From JBFLYO01 sp040756745 (GTDB taxonomy: Bacteria; Bacteroidota; Ignavibacteria; UBA10030; UBA6906): a stretch of DNA of 64,000 nt. The notes under the pieces were generated by a model. That model was not told the DNA's origin, searched no databases, and saw only the letters and a program-made list of their open reading frames with translations. The DNA lies in the NCBI GenBank assembly GCA_040756745.1, contig JBFLYO010000015.1:1-64000 (forward strand), given 5' to 3'. This document shows, one piece after another, positions 57,078 through 64,000 of this stretch. The position numbers were made by a program, and so were the translations under genes. How positions within the stretch are numbered: the first letter of the stretch is position 1; every line of letters starts with the position of its first letter.

Positions 57078-58597
57078 TGAAACGGATCGCAATTATCAGT
57101 TCGATTTCAGGGCTCGCACAGGTTGTTGTTAACATCGGTCTCCTCCTGGTTGTTATTCGCGTCCTGATTCACGCGCTTGGGCTCCCGGCGTACGGCATCT
57201 ATGCCCTGATTACCGCCATGGGGGGGCTCGGGGTGTTTGCAAATTTTGGCTTCAACACCTCACTGATCAAATACCTGTCAGAACAGGGGCAAACTCGCGA
57301 GTCCAGCTACGATATTGTCGTTACTCTCATGATCATTGGTGGTGCTTCGCTTCTCGTGGCGGTCGGGTTCATCGCTTCCGGTGCCTTCATCCTCACAAGC
57401 GTTCTGAATGTGCCCGTGGAGATGATCACTCCGTCGGTAAATTCCTTGTACATTGCGTGCATCGCCATGAATTTTTTCCAGATGGTCAGCCAGGTCCCAT
57501 CTGCCGTGCTCGATGCCGCCCAAAAAATCTATGTCACCAACAGCGTTCAGCTGGCTACGGGTGTCTTGGGCAAGCTTGGGATTATCGTCTCGCTTCTTGT
57601 GTCGCCCAGCCTGTCGACGGTTGGCTGGATCATGTTGACATCATCGGTGATCACCGCCGCGTTTCTCTTTAGCGCAGCTGCAAAGGCCTGGGGGAATCTC
57701 TCCTGCCCTGGAGTGCATAAGCACTTTCTCGGTGTTGCCCGAAAGCACTTCTTGTACAGCCGCAGCGTATACGCAACCTCGATTATGGGATTCTTCTATG
57801 AGCCGGTGTCCAAGGTGCTGATAAGCCAGTTCGTGGGCCTTGCGGAGGTGGGCTTCTTCGATCTTGCAGTGCGGGCGAAGGGGTTCGTGTGGAGTGTCCT
57901 CGAGAGACTTGTGTACCCGGTTCTACCGATGATTGCGAGGCAACTCAAGCCCGACGATAGCCGGACGCTGATCGAAGAGGTACAGCAGAAGCTCCTGATC
58001 ATCATTGCTCCCATGCTCGTGGCTACCATCTTTCTGAGCTCCCCCCTCGTGACCGTCTGGATTGGCGCAACGCTTCTGCCGGCCGTTGTGGGGGTCATGT
58101 GCATCGTGTCCTGTTACCTTCTCGCACTCCCGTACGTTCCGGTATATCAGTTTCTGCAGGTGAAGGGCTATCCCCACAAGACCCTTGTCCTTCAATCTGC
58201 GAATGTTGGAGTAAATCTTCTTGCCTTCCTGCTCCTTGTCCCATTCTTCGGCTATTATGGGGCTGTGGCTGGATTTTGCCTTGCAATCCTCACGTCGATC
58301 GGCTTGAGCGTACGGTATCAATGGAAGATCCTTCGGAGCAACCCATGGACTTCATGGGGGTCGACTGTCGGCCCGCTGAAACTCGTTTCAAGTTTGTTTG
58401 TCCTTAATCTCTGCACGCTTCCGTTTGACCTCCCCGTGGGGGGACGGGTGACGATACTTCTCGTGCTGAATGTCGGCGCAACGATCCTGCTCTTGCGATG
58501 GTTGAAAGTGATTACGGCACAGGACGTGGACAGGTACGTCGGGCGTGACAGCCGTGTGGGGGTGGTGCTGGAGAAACTGCTTGTGTCCTGCACGTGA
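57077..58597 (+). CDS. wzx: Polysaccharide flippase (Wzx), system 2
   Basis: ATG 57077 shares one base with the preceding stop; an in-frame extension to 56837 is only a shadow of wzy. The 506-residue product has about 12-14 helices, beginning 'SSISGLAQVVVNIGLLLVVI' and 'GLPAYGIYALITAMGGLGVF', as in Wzx/oligosaccharide flippases. It shows little resemblance to the system-1 flippase beyond the fold. It lies between wzy and a methyltransferase gene. Confidence 0.87.
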   Translation: MKRIAIISSISGLAQVVVNIGLLLVVIRVLIHALGLPAYGIYALITAMGGLGVFANFGFNTSLIKYLSEQGQTRESSYDIVVTLMIIGGASLLVAVGFIASGAFILTSVLNVPVEMITPSVNSLYIACIAMNFFQMVSQVPSAVLDAAQKIYVTNSVQLATGVLGKLGIIVSLLVSPSLSTVGWIMLTSSVITAAFLFSAAAKAWGNLSCPGVHKHFLGVARKHFLYSRSVYATSIMGFFYEPVSKVLISQFVGLAEVGFFDLAVRAKGFVWSVLERLVYPVLPMIARQLKPDDSRTLIEEVQQKLLIIIAPMLVATIFLSSPLVTVWIGATLLPAVVGVMCIVSCYLLALPYVPVYQFLQVKGYPHKTLVLQSANVGVNLLAFLLLVPFFGYYGAVAGFCLAILTSIGLSVRYQWKILRSNPWTSWGSTVGPLKLVSSLFVLNLCTLPFDLPVGGRVTILLVLNVGATILLLRWLKVITAQDVDRYVGRDSRVGVVLEKLLVSCT

Positions 58598-58598
58598 A

Positions 58599-59345
58599 AT
58601 GATGCGCAAACAAATGAGTCTCCGTCACGTCGTGAAACGGTATATCCCGCGCCCTCTTCTCGTACGGCTGAAGAGCATGAACGGACGGAGGAAGCGATGC
58701 CTGTCGCAGATGGGCCAGGATTTTTGGGTCTTCGGTGAGGTATTTGACGGCAAGAGAAACGGGTACTTCCTGGAAGTAGGCTCCGCGGACGGAGTTACGC
58801 TGAGCAATACTTTCCTCCTGGAGAAACGTTACGGGTGGCGAGGCATTTGCATTGAGGCTAACCCCCTCGTGTTTGAAGATCTCCGACGTGTCAGGACCGT
58901 TACGTGCCTTAATGTGTGTATCGATGCGGTCGAAGGTGAAATCGACTTTCTCCAAAGAGGACTGTACGGGGGAATCGTCGGGATGGAGACAGACAATCCG
59001 CCGAACACGGCACTGGAGGAGGGTTCGCGCCTGCTGCGCCTCCGGACGGAGCCGCTAGCGTCCGTGCTCGTCCGGGAAGGCGCTCCACACATCATCGATT
59101 ACCTGTCCATCGACGTGGAGGGGAGGGAGGACCGCATCCTGAAAGAATTCCCTTTCAGCGATTACGTATTCAATTGCATGACGGTGGAGCGGCCGAAAGA
59201 GGGGCTGCGTGAGGTACTCTCCCGGAACGGATACATCGTGATCAAAGAAATTCCACATCATGATGTGTTCTATGTCCACGAATCCTTTCTTGCCTCATAC
59301 GAGCGCAACGTGTTCAGTTTCTGGGAGAAAATGTATCGACGTTGA
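58599..59345 (+). CDS. FkbM-family methyltransferase
   Basis: Start is ATG 58599 or 58602, 1-4 bases after the wzx stop. The 248-residue product has 'SQMGQDFWVFGEVF', a SAM motif 'GYFLEVGSADGVTLSNTFLL', 'WRGICIEANPLVFEDLRR' and 'IDYLSIDVEGREDRIL', the FkbM pattern. Such enzymes O-methylate sugars or other hydroxyls. Methylation of a non-reducing terminal sugar could cap chains, or a repeat-unit sugar may be the substrate. It overlaps the next gene by 4 bases (TTGA). Confidence 0.88.
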   Translation: MMRKQMSLRHVVKRYIPRPLLVRLKSMNGRRKRCLSQMGQDFWVFGEVFDGKRNGYFLEVGSADGVTLSNTFLLEKRYGWRGICIEANPLVFEDLRRVRTVTCLNVCIDAVEGEIDFLQRGLYGGIVGMETDNPPNTALEEGSRLLRLRTEPLASVLVREGAPHIIDYLSIDVEGREDRILKEFPFSDYVFNCMTVERPKEGLREVLSRNGYIVIKEIPHHDVFYVHESFLASYERNVFSFWEKMYRR

Positions 59346-60172
59346 CCGCCCCGCCCGAGGCAGGTGGGGACGTACCGGCGGATGGGTCAAATCCACTCGA
59401 AACCACTTTGAGCAGATCATTGAAAACTCGGATTGAATGGAACGCCTGGGGGCGCGTGGATCCCCTGTACGGCGTAGCTGCATGGGAGGGGAAATCGAAA
59501 GGGGGGAGCTCCCCATGGAAGGATGATGAATTCTACGCACTCGGCAAATCAGATTGGCGGGATTTCAAGCGCCACTGGGACCACTTCGGGGTAAGGTACG
59601 GGACCTGTGTTGAAATCGGCTGTGGCGCTGGCAGAATCACCAGGCAACTGGCAGAGGAGTTCAACCAGGTCAAGGCACTTGATGTCAGCGAGGCGATGAT
59701 CGCGTATGCCCGTTCCAGGATTCCGAATGGGAACGTCGAATTCATCCTTGCAGACGGAATCCGCCTTCCGTTCAGTGACCGTTCCGTCGATGCGGTCTTT
59801 TCGACGCACGTCTTCCAGCACTTTGACTCCCTGGAAGACGCCCACGGGTATTTCAACGAGATCTTTCGAGTCATGAACGACCATGGATCACTGCTCATCC
59901 ACCTCCCGGTGTATCGATGGCCCGGATGCGGGAAGATCCATCGCCTCATCCACGCGGTGCGCGGCGCTGGTTCCGAGCTTCGGGCTGCATTTGATCGATC
60001 ACTCATCCGGAGGGGCTTGTGGCGGCCGCTGATGCGGCACCTCCCATTTGAAATCGGCTGGCTCTTCGGAACCCTCGACAGCCTCGGCTTCACCGATGCC
60101 GAGATCCGGATCATCAGGGTGAAGAGCAACAACGGCGAACACCCTTTCGTGTTGGCTCGAAAACGGGGATGA
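59342..60172 (+). CDS. Class I SAM-dependent methyltransferase
   Basis: TTG 59342 overlaps the FkbM stop; no better ATG exists upstream of the conserved core. The 276-residue protein has 'GTCVEIGCGAGRITRQLAEE', 'VKALDVSEAMIAYARSRI', 'FILADGIRLPFSDRSVDAVF' and 'HVFQHFDS', the Methyltransf_11 set. Substrate is unknown; sugar or lipid carrier modification is likely from context. It overlaps the GT2 gene by 4 bases. Confidence 0.85.
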   Translation: MTAPPEAGGDVPADGSNPLETTLSRSLKTRIEWNAWGRVDPLYGVAAWEGKSKGGSSPWKDDEFYALGKSDWRDFKRHWDHFGVRYGTCVEIGCGAGRITRQLAEEFNQVKALDVSEAMIAYARSRIPNGNVEFILADGIRLPFSDRSVDAVFSTHVFQHFDSLEDAHGYFNEIFRVMNDHGSLLIHLPVYRWPGCGKIHRLIHAVRGAGSELRAAFDRSLIRRGLWRPLMRHLPFEIGWLFGTLDSLGFTDAEIRIIRVKSNNGEHPFVLARKRG

Positions 60173-60945
60173 AAATTTCAATCATCACGCCCTCGTTCAA
60201 TCAGGCGCAGTTCATCGAAAGAACCATTCAATCGGTGATGCGTCAAGACCATAGCGATGTTGAGCATATCGTCATAGACGGGGGGTCTCACGACGGGACT
60301 GTTGAGATTCTCAGGAAGTATCAACACCTGCAGTGGGTTTCGGAGAGGGATACCGGTCAGAGCAACGCAATTAACAAAGGCTTTGCAAGAGCAACCGGAA
60401 ATATCGTCGCATGGCTGAATTCGGACGATTTTTATGAGGAGAATGTCTTCGGGAGCGTTGAGCGGTATTTTCTCGCCCATCCAGAGTGCATGGTGTTGTA
60501 TGGTGATATCACGTTCGTCGATAGGGCAGGTAGTCCGTTGTACACGATAGAGGGAAACACCATAAGCTTCGACGCCCTCATCTCCTGCCCGGATATCGTT
60601 CGCCAACCAAGCTTCTTCTGGCGGAGAGAACTCCTCTCTGAGTTGGGGGGGGTGGATGAGAGCCTGCGGCTGGTAATGGACTTCGACTTCCTCCTGAGAG
60701 CCGGACGGCGTCACCGTTTTCATTACCTCAAGGGTAACCTTTCGTACTATCGCCTGTACGTTGAAAACAAGAGCCTGTCGCTGGCCCGGCAGCAGGTCGC
60801 AGAGATGTACAGGGTCTACAGGAAGAACAGCGTGCCGATGAGGCCTTCGATCCTCAAATTCCTGCTCGGCAAATACGCGCGCACCTACAACGCTGTGGCG
60901 AGAATGGAGCGGATCGTCCGTCCGTCGCTGAGGCCTCAGCGATGA
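60169..60945 (+). CDS. Glycosyltransferase family 2 protein
   Basis: The 258-residue product is a compact GT-A enzyme: 'ISIITPSFNQAQFIERTIQS', 'VIDGGSHDGTVEIL', 'NIVAWLNSDDFYEENVFGSV' (the D-D of the metal site) and 'SLRLVMDFDFLLRAGRR'. This is the 'WcaA/PGL-like' short GT2 pattern, usually an inverting transferase. ATG overlaps the upstream stop, and the stop overlaps the next start by 4 bases. Confidence 0.88.
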   Translation: MKISIITPSFNQAQFIERTIQSVMRQDHSDVEHIVIDGGSHDGTVEILRKYQHLQWVSERDTGQSNAINKGFARATGNIVAWLNSDDFYEENVFGSVERYFLAHPECMVLYGDITFVDRAGSPLYTIEGNTISFDALISCPDIVRQPSFFWRRELLSELGGVDESLRLVMDFDFLLRAGRRHRFHYLKGNLSYYRLYVENKSLSLARQQVAEMYRVYRKNSVPMRPSILKFLLGKYARTYNAVARMERIVRPSLRPQR

Positions 60946-62156
60946 GCCATCGCGTACTGTTCGTCGATGAAGATCAGGAAAGGAATGGGTCAACCGTCAG
61001 TCTCGAATATCTGACAGATGGATTTGCCGCCGAAGGTTTCGAAGTTTTGGTTCTCACCTGGAAAGGAGACCCACGTTTTGCGGACGGATTGAGGCGACAT
61101 GCGCGATTGATCGATGGGAGAAGATTCGGCATCCGCAATGTGGCACTCAGCGTTCATTTCAGCTTCACCGAACCCCTTTGGTCATGGTGGGGAATCCGTA
61201 CGTTTGTCAAAGACGTTGCAAAATTCCTCGGCGGGTTCGCGATAGCACTCGGGGCCATCAGGAAAACGCGGCCAGATCTTGTGTATGTCAACGAGTATTC
61301 TGCGGTGCAGGCGGCACTCGCTGCCAGGGTGTGTGGGATACCTGCTGTCACTCACGTACGGAGCCAGATGCTCAGTGGCACATTTGGCGTGAGACGATAT
61401 CTCTTGAGATTGCTGTTGTTTGCGTGCAATCAGGCATTGTTTGCAATCACTAAAAGGGAGGCGGGTCAGCTACGAGCGGACAAGGGTGGAAAAGTTAGGG
61501 TTATCGGTGAGTTTTTCCCCACCCGATCCGGTGGATCCTTGAACGGGGGTGCGTTCAGGGAGGCATGCAGAATCCCGAAGGGCAACCGCCTGATCGCTAC
61601 CCTGGGGGGGATTTACACGCTGAAGGGCACCATGGATTTCCTTCGCGCAGCGTTTCTTGTGTCTGGGAGACACAATGACGTCGTGTTTGCCGTTGCAGGG
61701 AAGCAGTATCGGAATGGCCGGCACCACCGCGAATATTACGACGCGTGCATGAGGCTTGCGCATCCGCTTCAGGTGAACGGCGCACTCCTGTTCCTTGGCG
61801 AGATAGCCAATCCGCTGGAACTCATCGCGGCATCCGACATTCTCGTTTCTCCTTCCACGGTGAGTCATTTCTCTCGACCCGTGATTGAGGCATGGGGTTT
61901 GTCGAAGCCCGTTATCGCGGCGCGTTTGCCTCATATGGAGGATCTGATCAAAGACGGCGTGAGCGGTCTTCTGTACAATCCCGGAGACTACGAAGGACTG
62001 TCGAGAGCCATGCTGCGACTCCTGGATGATACCCGACTTGCCGATCGGGTCGCGCAAGAAGGAAAGAAGAAATGCCTTGCCGAGTTTGACGCTGAGACCA
62101 ACCTGCGCAATATCATCGAAACCTGTGGCGATTACCTCCATGCGCATCGGCATTGA
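60942..62156 (+). CDS. Glycosyltransferase family 4 protein
   Basis: The 404-residue product starts 'MSHRVLFVDEDQERNGSTVS', with 'YVNEYSAVQAALAARVCGIP' and a donor domain 'RLIATLGGIYTLKGTMDFLR'. The usual EX7E is altered at its first position (H-F-S-R-P-V-I-E in 'STVSHFSRPVIEAWGLSKPV'), with 'ARLPHMEDLIKDGVSGLLY' following. It is probably a repeat-unit transferase of system 2. It overlaps the next transferase gene by 17 bases. Confidence 0.87.
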   Translation: MSHRVLFVDEDQERNGSTVSLEYLTDGFAAEGFEVLVLTWKGDPRFADGLRRHARLIDGRRFGIRNVALSVHFSFTEPLWSWWGIRTFVKDVAKFLGGFAIALGAIRKTRPDLVYVNEYSAVQAALAARVCGIPAVTHVRSQMLSGTFGVRRYLLRLLLFACNQALFAITKREAGQLRADKGGKVRVIGEFFPTRSGGSLNGGAFREACRIPKGNRLIATLGGIYTLKGTMDFLRAAFLVSGRHNDVVFAVAGKQYRNGRHHREYYDACMRLAHPLQVNGALLFLGEIANPLELIAASDILVSPSTVSHFSRPVIEAWGLSKPVIAARLPHMEDLIKDGVSGLLYNPGDYEGLSRAMLRLLDDTRLADRVAQEGKKKCLAEFDAETNLRNIIETCGDYLHAHRH

Positions 62157-63276
62157 TGCCCGAGCTGCGGTGAGCGTCACCGATGGCATCGGGAGGTATG
62201 CTGTGGAACTCCTGCGTGCGTATTCTCAACGGGACGACGACCACGAATACACCGTTCTCAGGAACCCGGTGACGAGAGTCTCCTTCCGACACGACGAACG
62301 GTTCCGGGAGATTGATGTGCCCGTGGAGCGGTTCAGCCTTCGGGAGCAGTGGGTTCTCCCGCGGCTATTGGGCGGGATGGGGCTGGACCTCTTTCACTCA
62401 TTGCATATGTCGGTCCCCCTTCGGCACCCGGGGCCCATGGTGATGACAATCCACGACATTTTCCCCATGCTCTTGCCATGGTCGTTCGGTCGTGGAAATT
62501 TCGTGAACAGAGTTGCAGCCGGATACCTTGCGGTCCTGATCCGAAGGAGCGTGCGACGATCGTCGTTGGTGATTGTGGATTCCGACCACACGGCAAACGA
62601 TCTCCGGACACACTCCGACATCGACGGCAGTCGCTTGCGACGTATCTATCTGGGAACCGACCATGTCGCCGCCCGCCCCGACAACAAGGAGAACAGCGAA
62701 CCGATCGCTCGAACCGTGCCGGGCCGATTTCTCCTCACGGTCACGAATTTTCGCCCCCACAAGAACACCGAGCGTGTGGTGGAGGCATTTGCATTTGCCA
62801 AGGCAGCAGTGCCTGACCTGGCGCTAGTCGTCGTGGGAGATGACCCCAAGGGAAGGGCAGCATCACTGGGGGATGGTCAGGGCCTCAGGGACATGGGGGT
62901 ACTGTTCTGTGGATTCGTGGACGAAGCCACGCTGCTTTCCCTGTATCGGCGCGCAGAGGCGTTCGTGTATCCTTCTCTCTATGAAGGGTTCGGGTTCCCC
63001 GTGCTCGAGGCGATGGCCTGTGGCGCCCCGGTGATCACCTCTGCCGCCGCGTCAATCCCCGAACTGGGCGGCGATGCAGTGATCTACGTGGAACCGACCG
63101 ACTCTCGCAACATTGCTGATGCGGTCGTTCGGGTCTGCACGAGCAATGAGTTGCAGGAGGATCTCCGGCGACGTGGGCTAATTCAATCGAAGAGGTTCGC
63201 CTGGCGCACTGCCGCCCAGGAAACACTTGAGGTGTACGAGGAGGCTGTCCGAACCCCTGCCGGTGTCCGAGGATGA
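62140..63276 (+). CDS. Glycosyltransferase family 4 protein
   Basis: ATG 62140 ('MRIGIDARAAVSVTDGIGRY') is chosen over ATG 62026, which only extends into the neighbour. The 378-residue product has 'FHSLHMSVPLRHPGPMVMTI', 'FLLTVTNFRPHKNTERVVEA' and EX7E E-G-F-G-F-P-V-L-E in 'YEGFGFPVLEAMACGAPV'. This matches mannosyltransferase-like GT4 proteins of the WbaZ/MtfB type. It overlaps the last gene by 4 bases. Confidence 0.9.
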   Translation: MRIGIDARAAVSVTDGIGRYAVELLRAYSQRDDDHEYTVLRNPVTRVSFRHDERFREIDVPVERFSLREQWVLPRLLGGMGLDLFHSLHMSVPLRHPGPMVMTIHDIFPMLLPWSFGRGNFVNRVAAGYLAVLIRRSVRRSSLVIVDSDHTANDLRTHSDIDGSRLRRIYLGTDHVAARPDNKENSEPIARTVPGRFLLTVTNFRPHKNTERVVEAFAFAKAAVPDLALVVVGDDPKGRAASLGDGQGLRDMGVLFCGFVDEATLLSLYRRAEAFVYPSLYEGFGFPVLEAMACGAPVITSAAASIPELGGDAVIYVEPTDSRNIADAVVRVCTSNELQEDLRRRGLIQSKRFAWRTAAQETLEVYEEAVRTPAGVRG

Positions 63277-64000
63277 AGGTCATTCAGACAAATAAGGCCT
63301 ATTGGCCGCTCATCGGGGGCGTGGAGACCATTGTTACAGGCCTCGCGGAAGGACTCAGGGCGCACCAGGGTGTCGAGGTGAGCGTGCTGGCCTGCAACCA
63401 TGTTCGCTCGCTGCGCTGCACAGTGAAAGAGATCCGCGGAGTGAGCGTAACGTATGCGCCCATGTGGACAACTATCGCGTCGCTGCCGATCAGCCCTGCG
63501 TATCCCTTTCTGCTTCGCCGGCGTACAGGGGATATCCTGCACGTCCACGAGCCGTTTCCACTTGCTGATCTCTCTTTAACGTTCTGGCCGCGGATCAGGA
63601 AAAACTTCCGCCGTCTCGTGGTGACCTGGCATAGTGATATCGTGCGCCAGAAATGGGCATTGGCGTCCTACACTCCTGTTATCCACAGGCTGCTCGACGC
63701 CGCCGATTGCATTTTGGTTGCCAGCGAGAACAATATCGGCATTTCGAAATTTCTTCCTCTGTATCGCGAGAAGTGCCGCGTGATCCCCTTCGGGCTTAAC
63801 CTCGCCTGGCGGAATCATCGGGAAGATCGGCGAGCAAAGGTCGAAGGGATACGCGCCACCCTCGGGACGCCGCTCATCCTCTTCGTGGGGAGATTGGTAT
63901 ACTACAAGGGGCTTCGTTATCTTCTTGAGGCGCTTTCCATTCTCCCTGAGGGGCAGCTTGTCATCATCGGATCTGGCCCCCTGTTGCCGGAGCTCCTGAA
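63273..64000 (+). CDS. Glycosyltransferase family 4 protein (3' truncated by window end)
   Basis: ATG 63273 overlaps the previous stop (ATGA). The frame stays open for 242 codons to the window edge. It reads 'MKVIQTNKAYWPLIGGVETI', 'ILHVHEPFPLADLSLTFWPR', 'LVVTWHSDIVRQKWAL' and the donor-domain start 'PLILFVGRLVYYKGLRYLLE', then 'LVIIGSGPLLPELLK'. This is a typical GT4 N-terminal half plus the start of the nucleotide-sugar domain. The EX7E motif would lie beyond the window, and the polysaccharide cluster clearly continues. Confidence 0.88.
   Translation, partial: MKVIQTNKAYWPLIGGVETIVTGLAEGLRAHQGVEVSVLACNHVRSLRCTVKEIRGVSVTYAPMWTTIASLPISPAYPFLLRRRTGDILHVHEPFPLADLSLTFWPRIRKNFRRLVVTWHSDIVRQKWALASYTPVIHRLLDAADCILVASENNIGISKFLPLYREKCRVIPFGLNLAWRNHREDRRAKVEGIRATLGTPLILFVGRLVYYKGLRYLLEALSILPEGQLVIIGSGPLLPELL

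Overview
The window is GC-rich and every gene I can support lies on the + strand. The first and third genes end in type IX secretion (T9SS) C-terminal sorting domains of the 'NFPNPFNPST ... GEEVATLY ... G.Y' kind. That style is typical of the Bacteroidota/Chlorobiota/Ignavibacteriota (FCB) lineage, so I infer a high-GC FCB bacterium, possibly Ignavibacteria-like. No rRNA, tRNA, CRISPR array, IS element or phage gene was seen. No stretch over 300 bases lacks a gene; the longest gaps are about 265 bases at 50978-51242 and about 187 bases at 6594-6780.

Region A (1-10135) encodes three exported surface proteins: a giant Ig-like/IPT repeat protein cut by the window start, a beta-helix protein with a cohesin-like domain and a dockerin-like tail, and a smaller protein with a cohesin-like N-terminal half and a T9SS tail. 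A hairpin terminator at 10169-10206 closes the region.

Region B (10240-50977) is one very long co-directional exopolysaccharide/capsule cluster. Many genes overlap by the 4-base ATGA/GTGA/TTGA type. It opens with a small SLBB export protein, a Wzc-type tyrosine kinase/co-polymerase and a nucleotide-sugar dehydrogenase. A non-ribosomal peptide synthetase (NRPS) island follows: C-A-T, A-T, Sfp-type phosphopantetheinyl transferase, C-A-T-TE. Next come an arabinose-5-phosphate isomerase, a Wzx flippase, several glycosyltransferases, a Wzy-like polymerase, GNAT, LmbE and WbqC proteins, a CapK-like ligase, an asparagine-synthetase-like protein and a putative deacetylase. The later part supplies sugar precursors (WecB, an epimerase, a DegT aminotransferase) and a PglC-like initiating transferase. 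It ends with a membrane-anchored sugar epimerase/dehydratase fused to a complete response-regulator receiver domain.

Region C (51243-64000) follows a strong terminator (51002-51043) and a sigma70-like promoter candidate (51051-51079). It carries rfbC/rfbB-like genes, a second export set (Wza, Wzz, Wzy, Wzx), two methyltransferases and four glycosyltransferases. The last is cut by the window end.

Together regions B and C look like two adjacent Wzx/Wzy-dependent polysaccharide systems. The two most unusual elements are the NRPS island inside system 1 and the sugar-SDR/receiver fusion at its end. One reading is a peptide- or acyl-peptide-decorated polysaccharide whose precursor supply is under phospho-signal control. 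That reading is inference.
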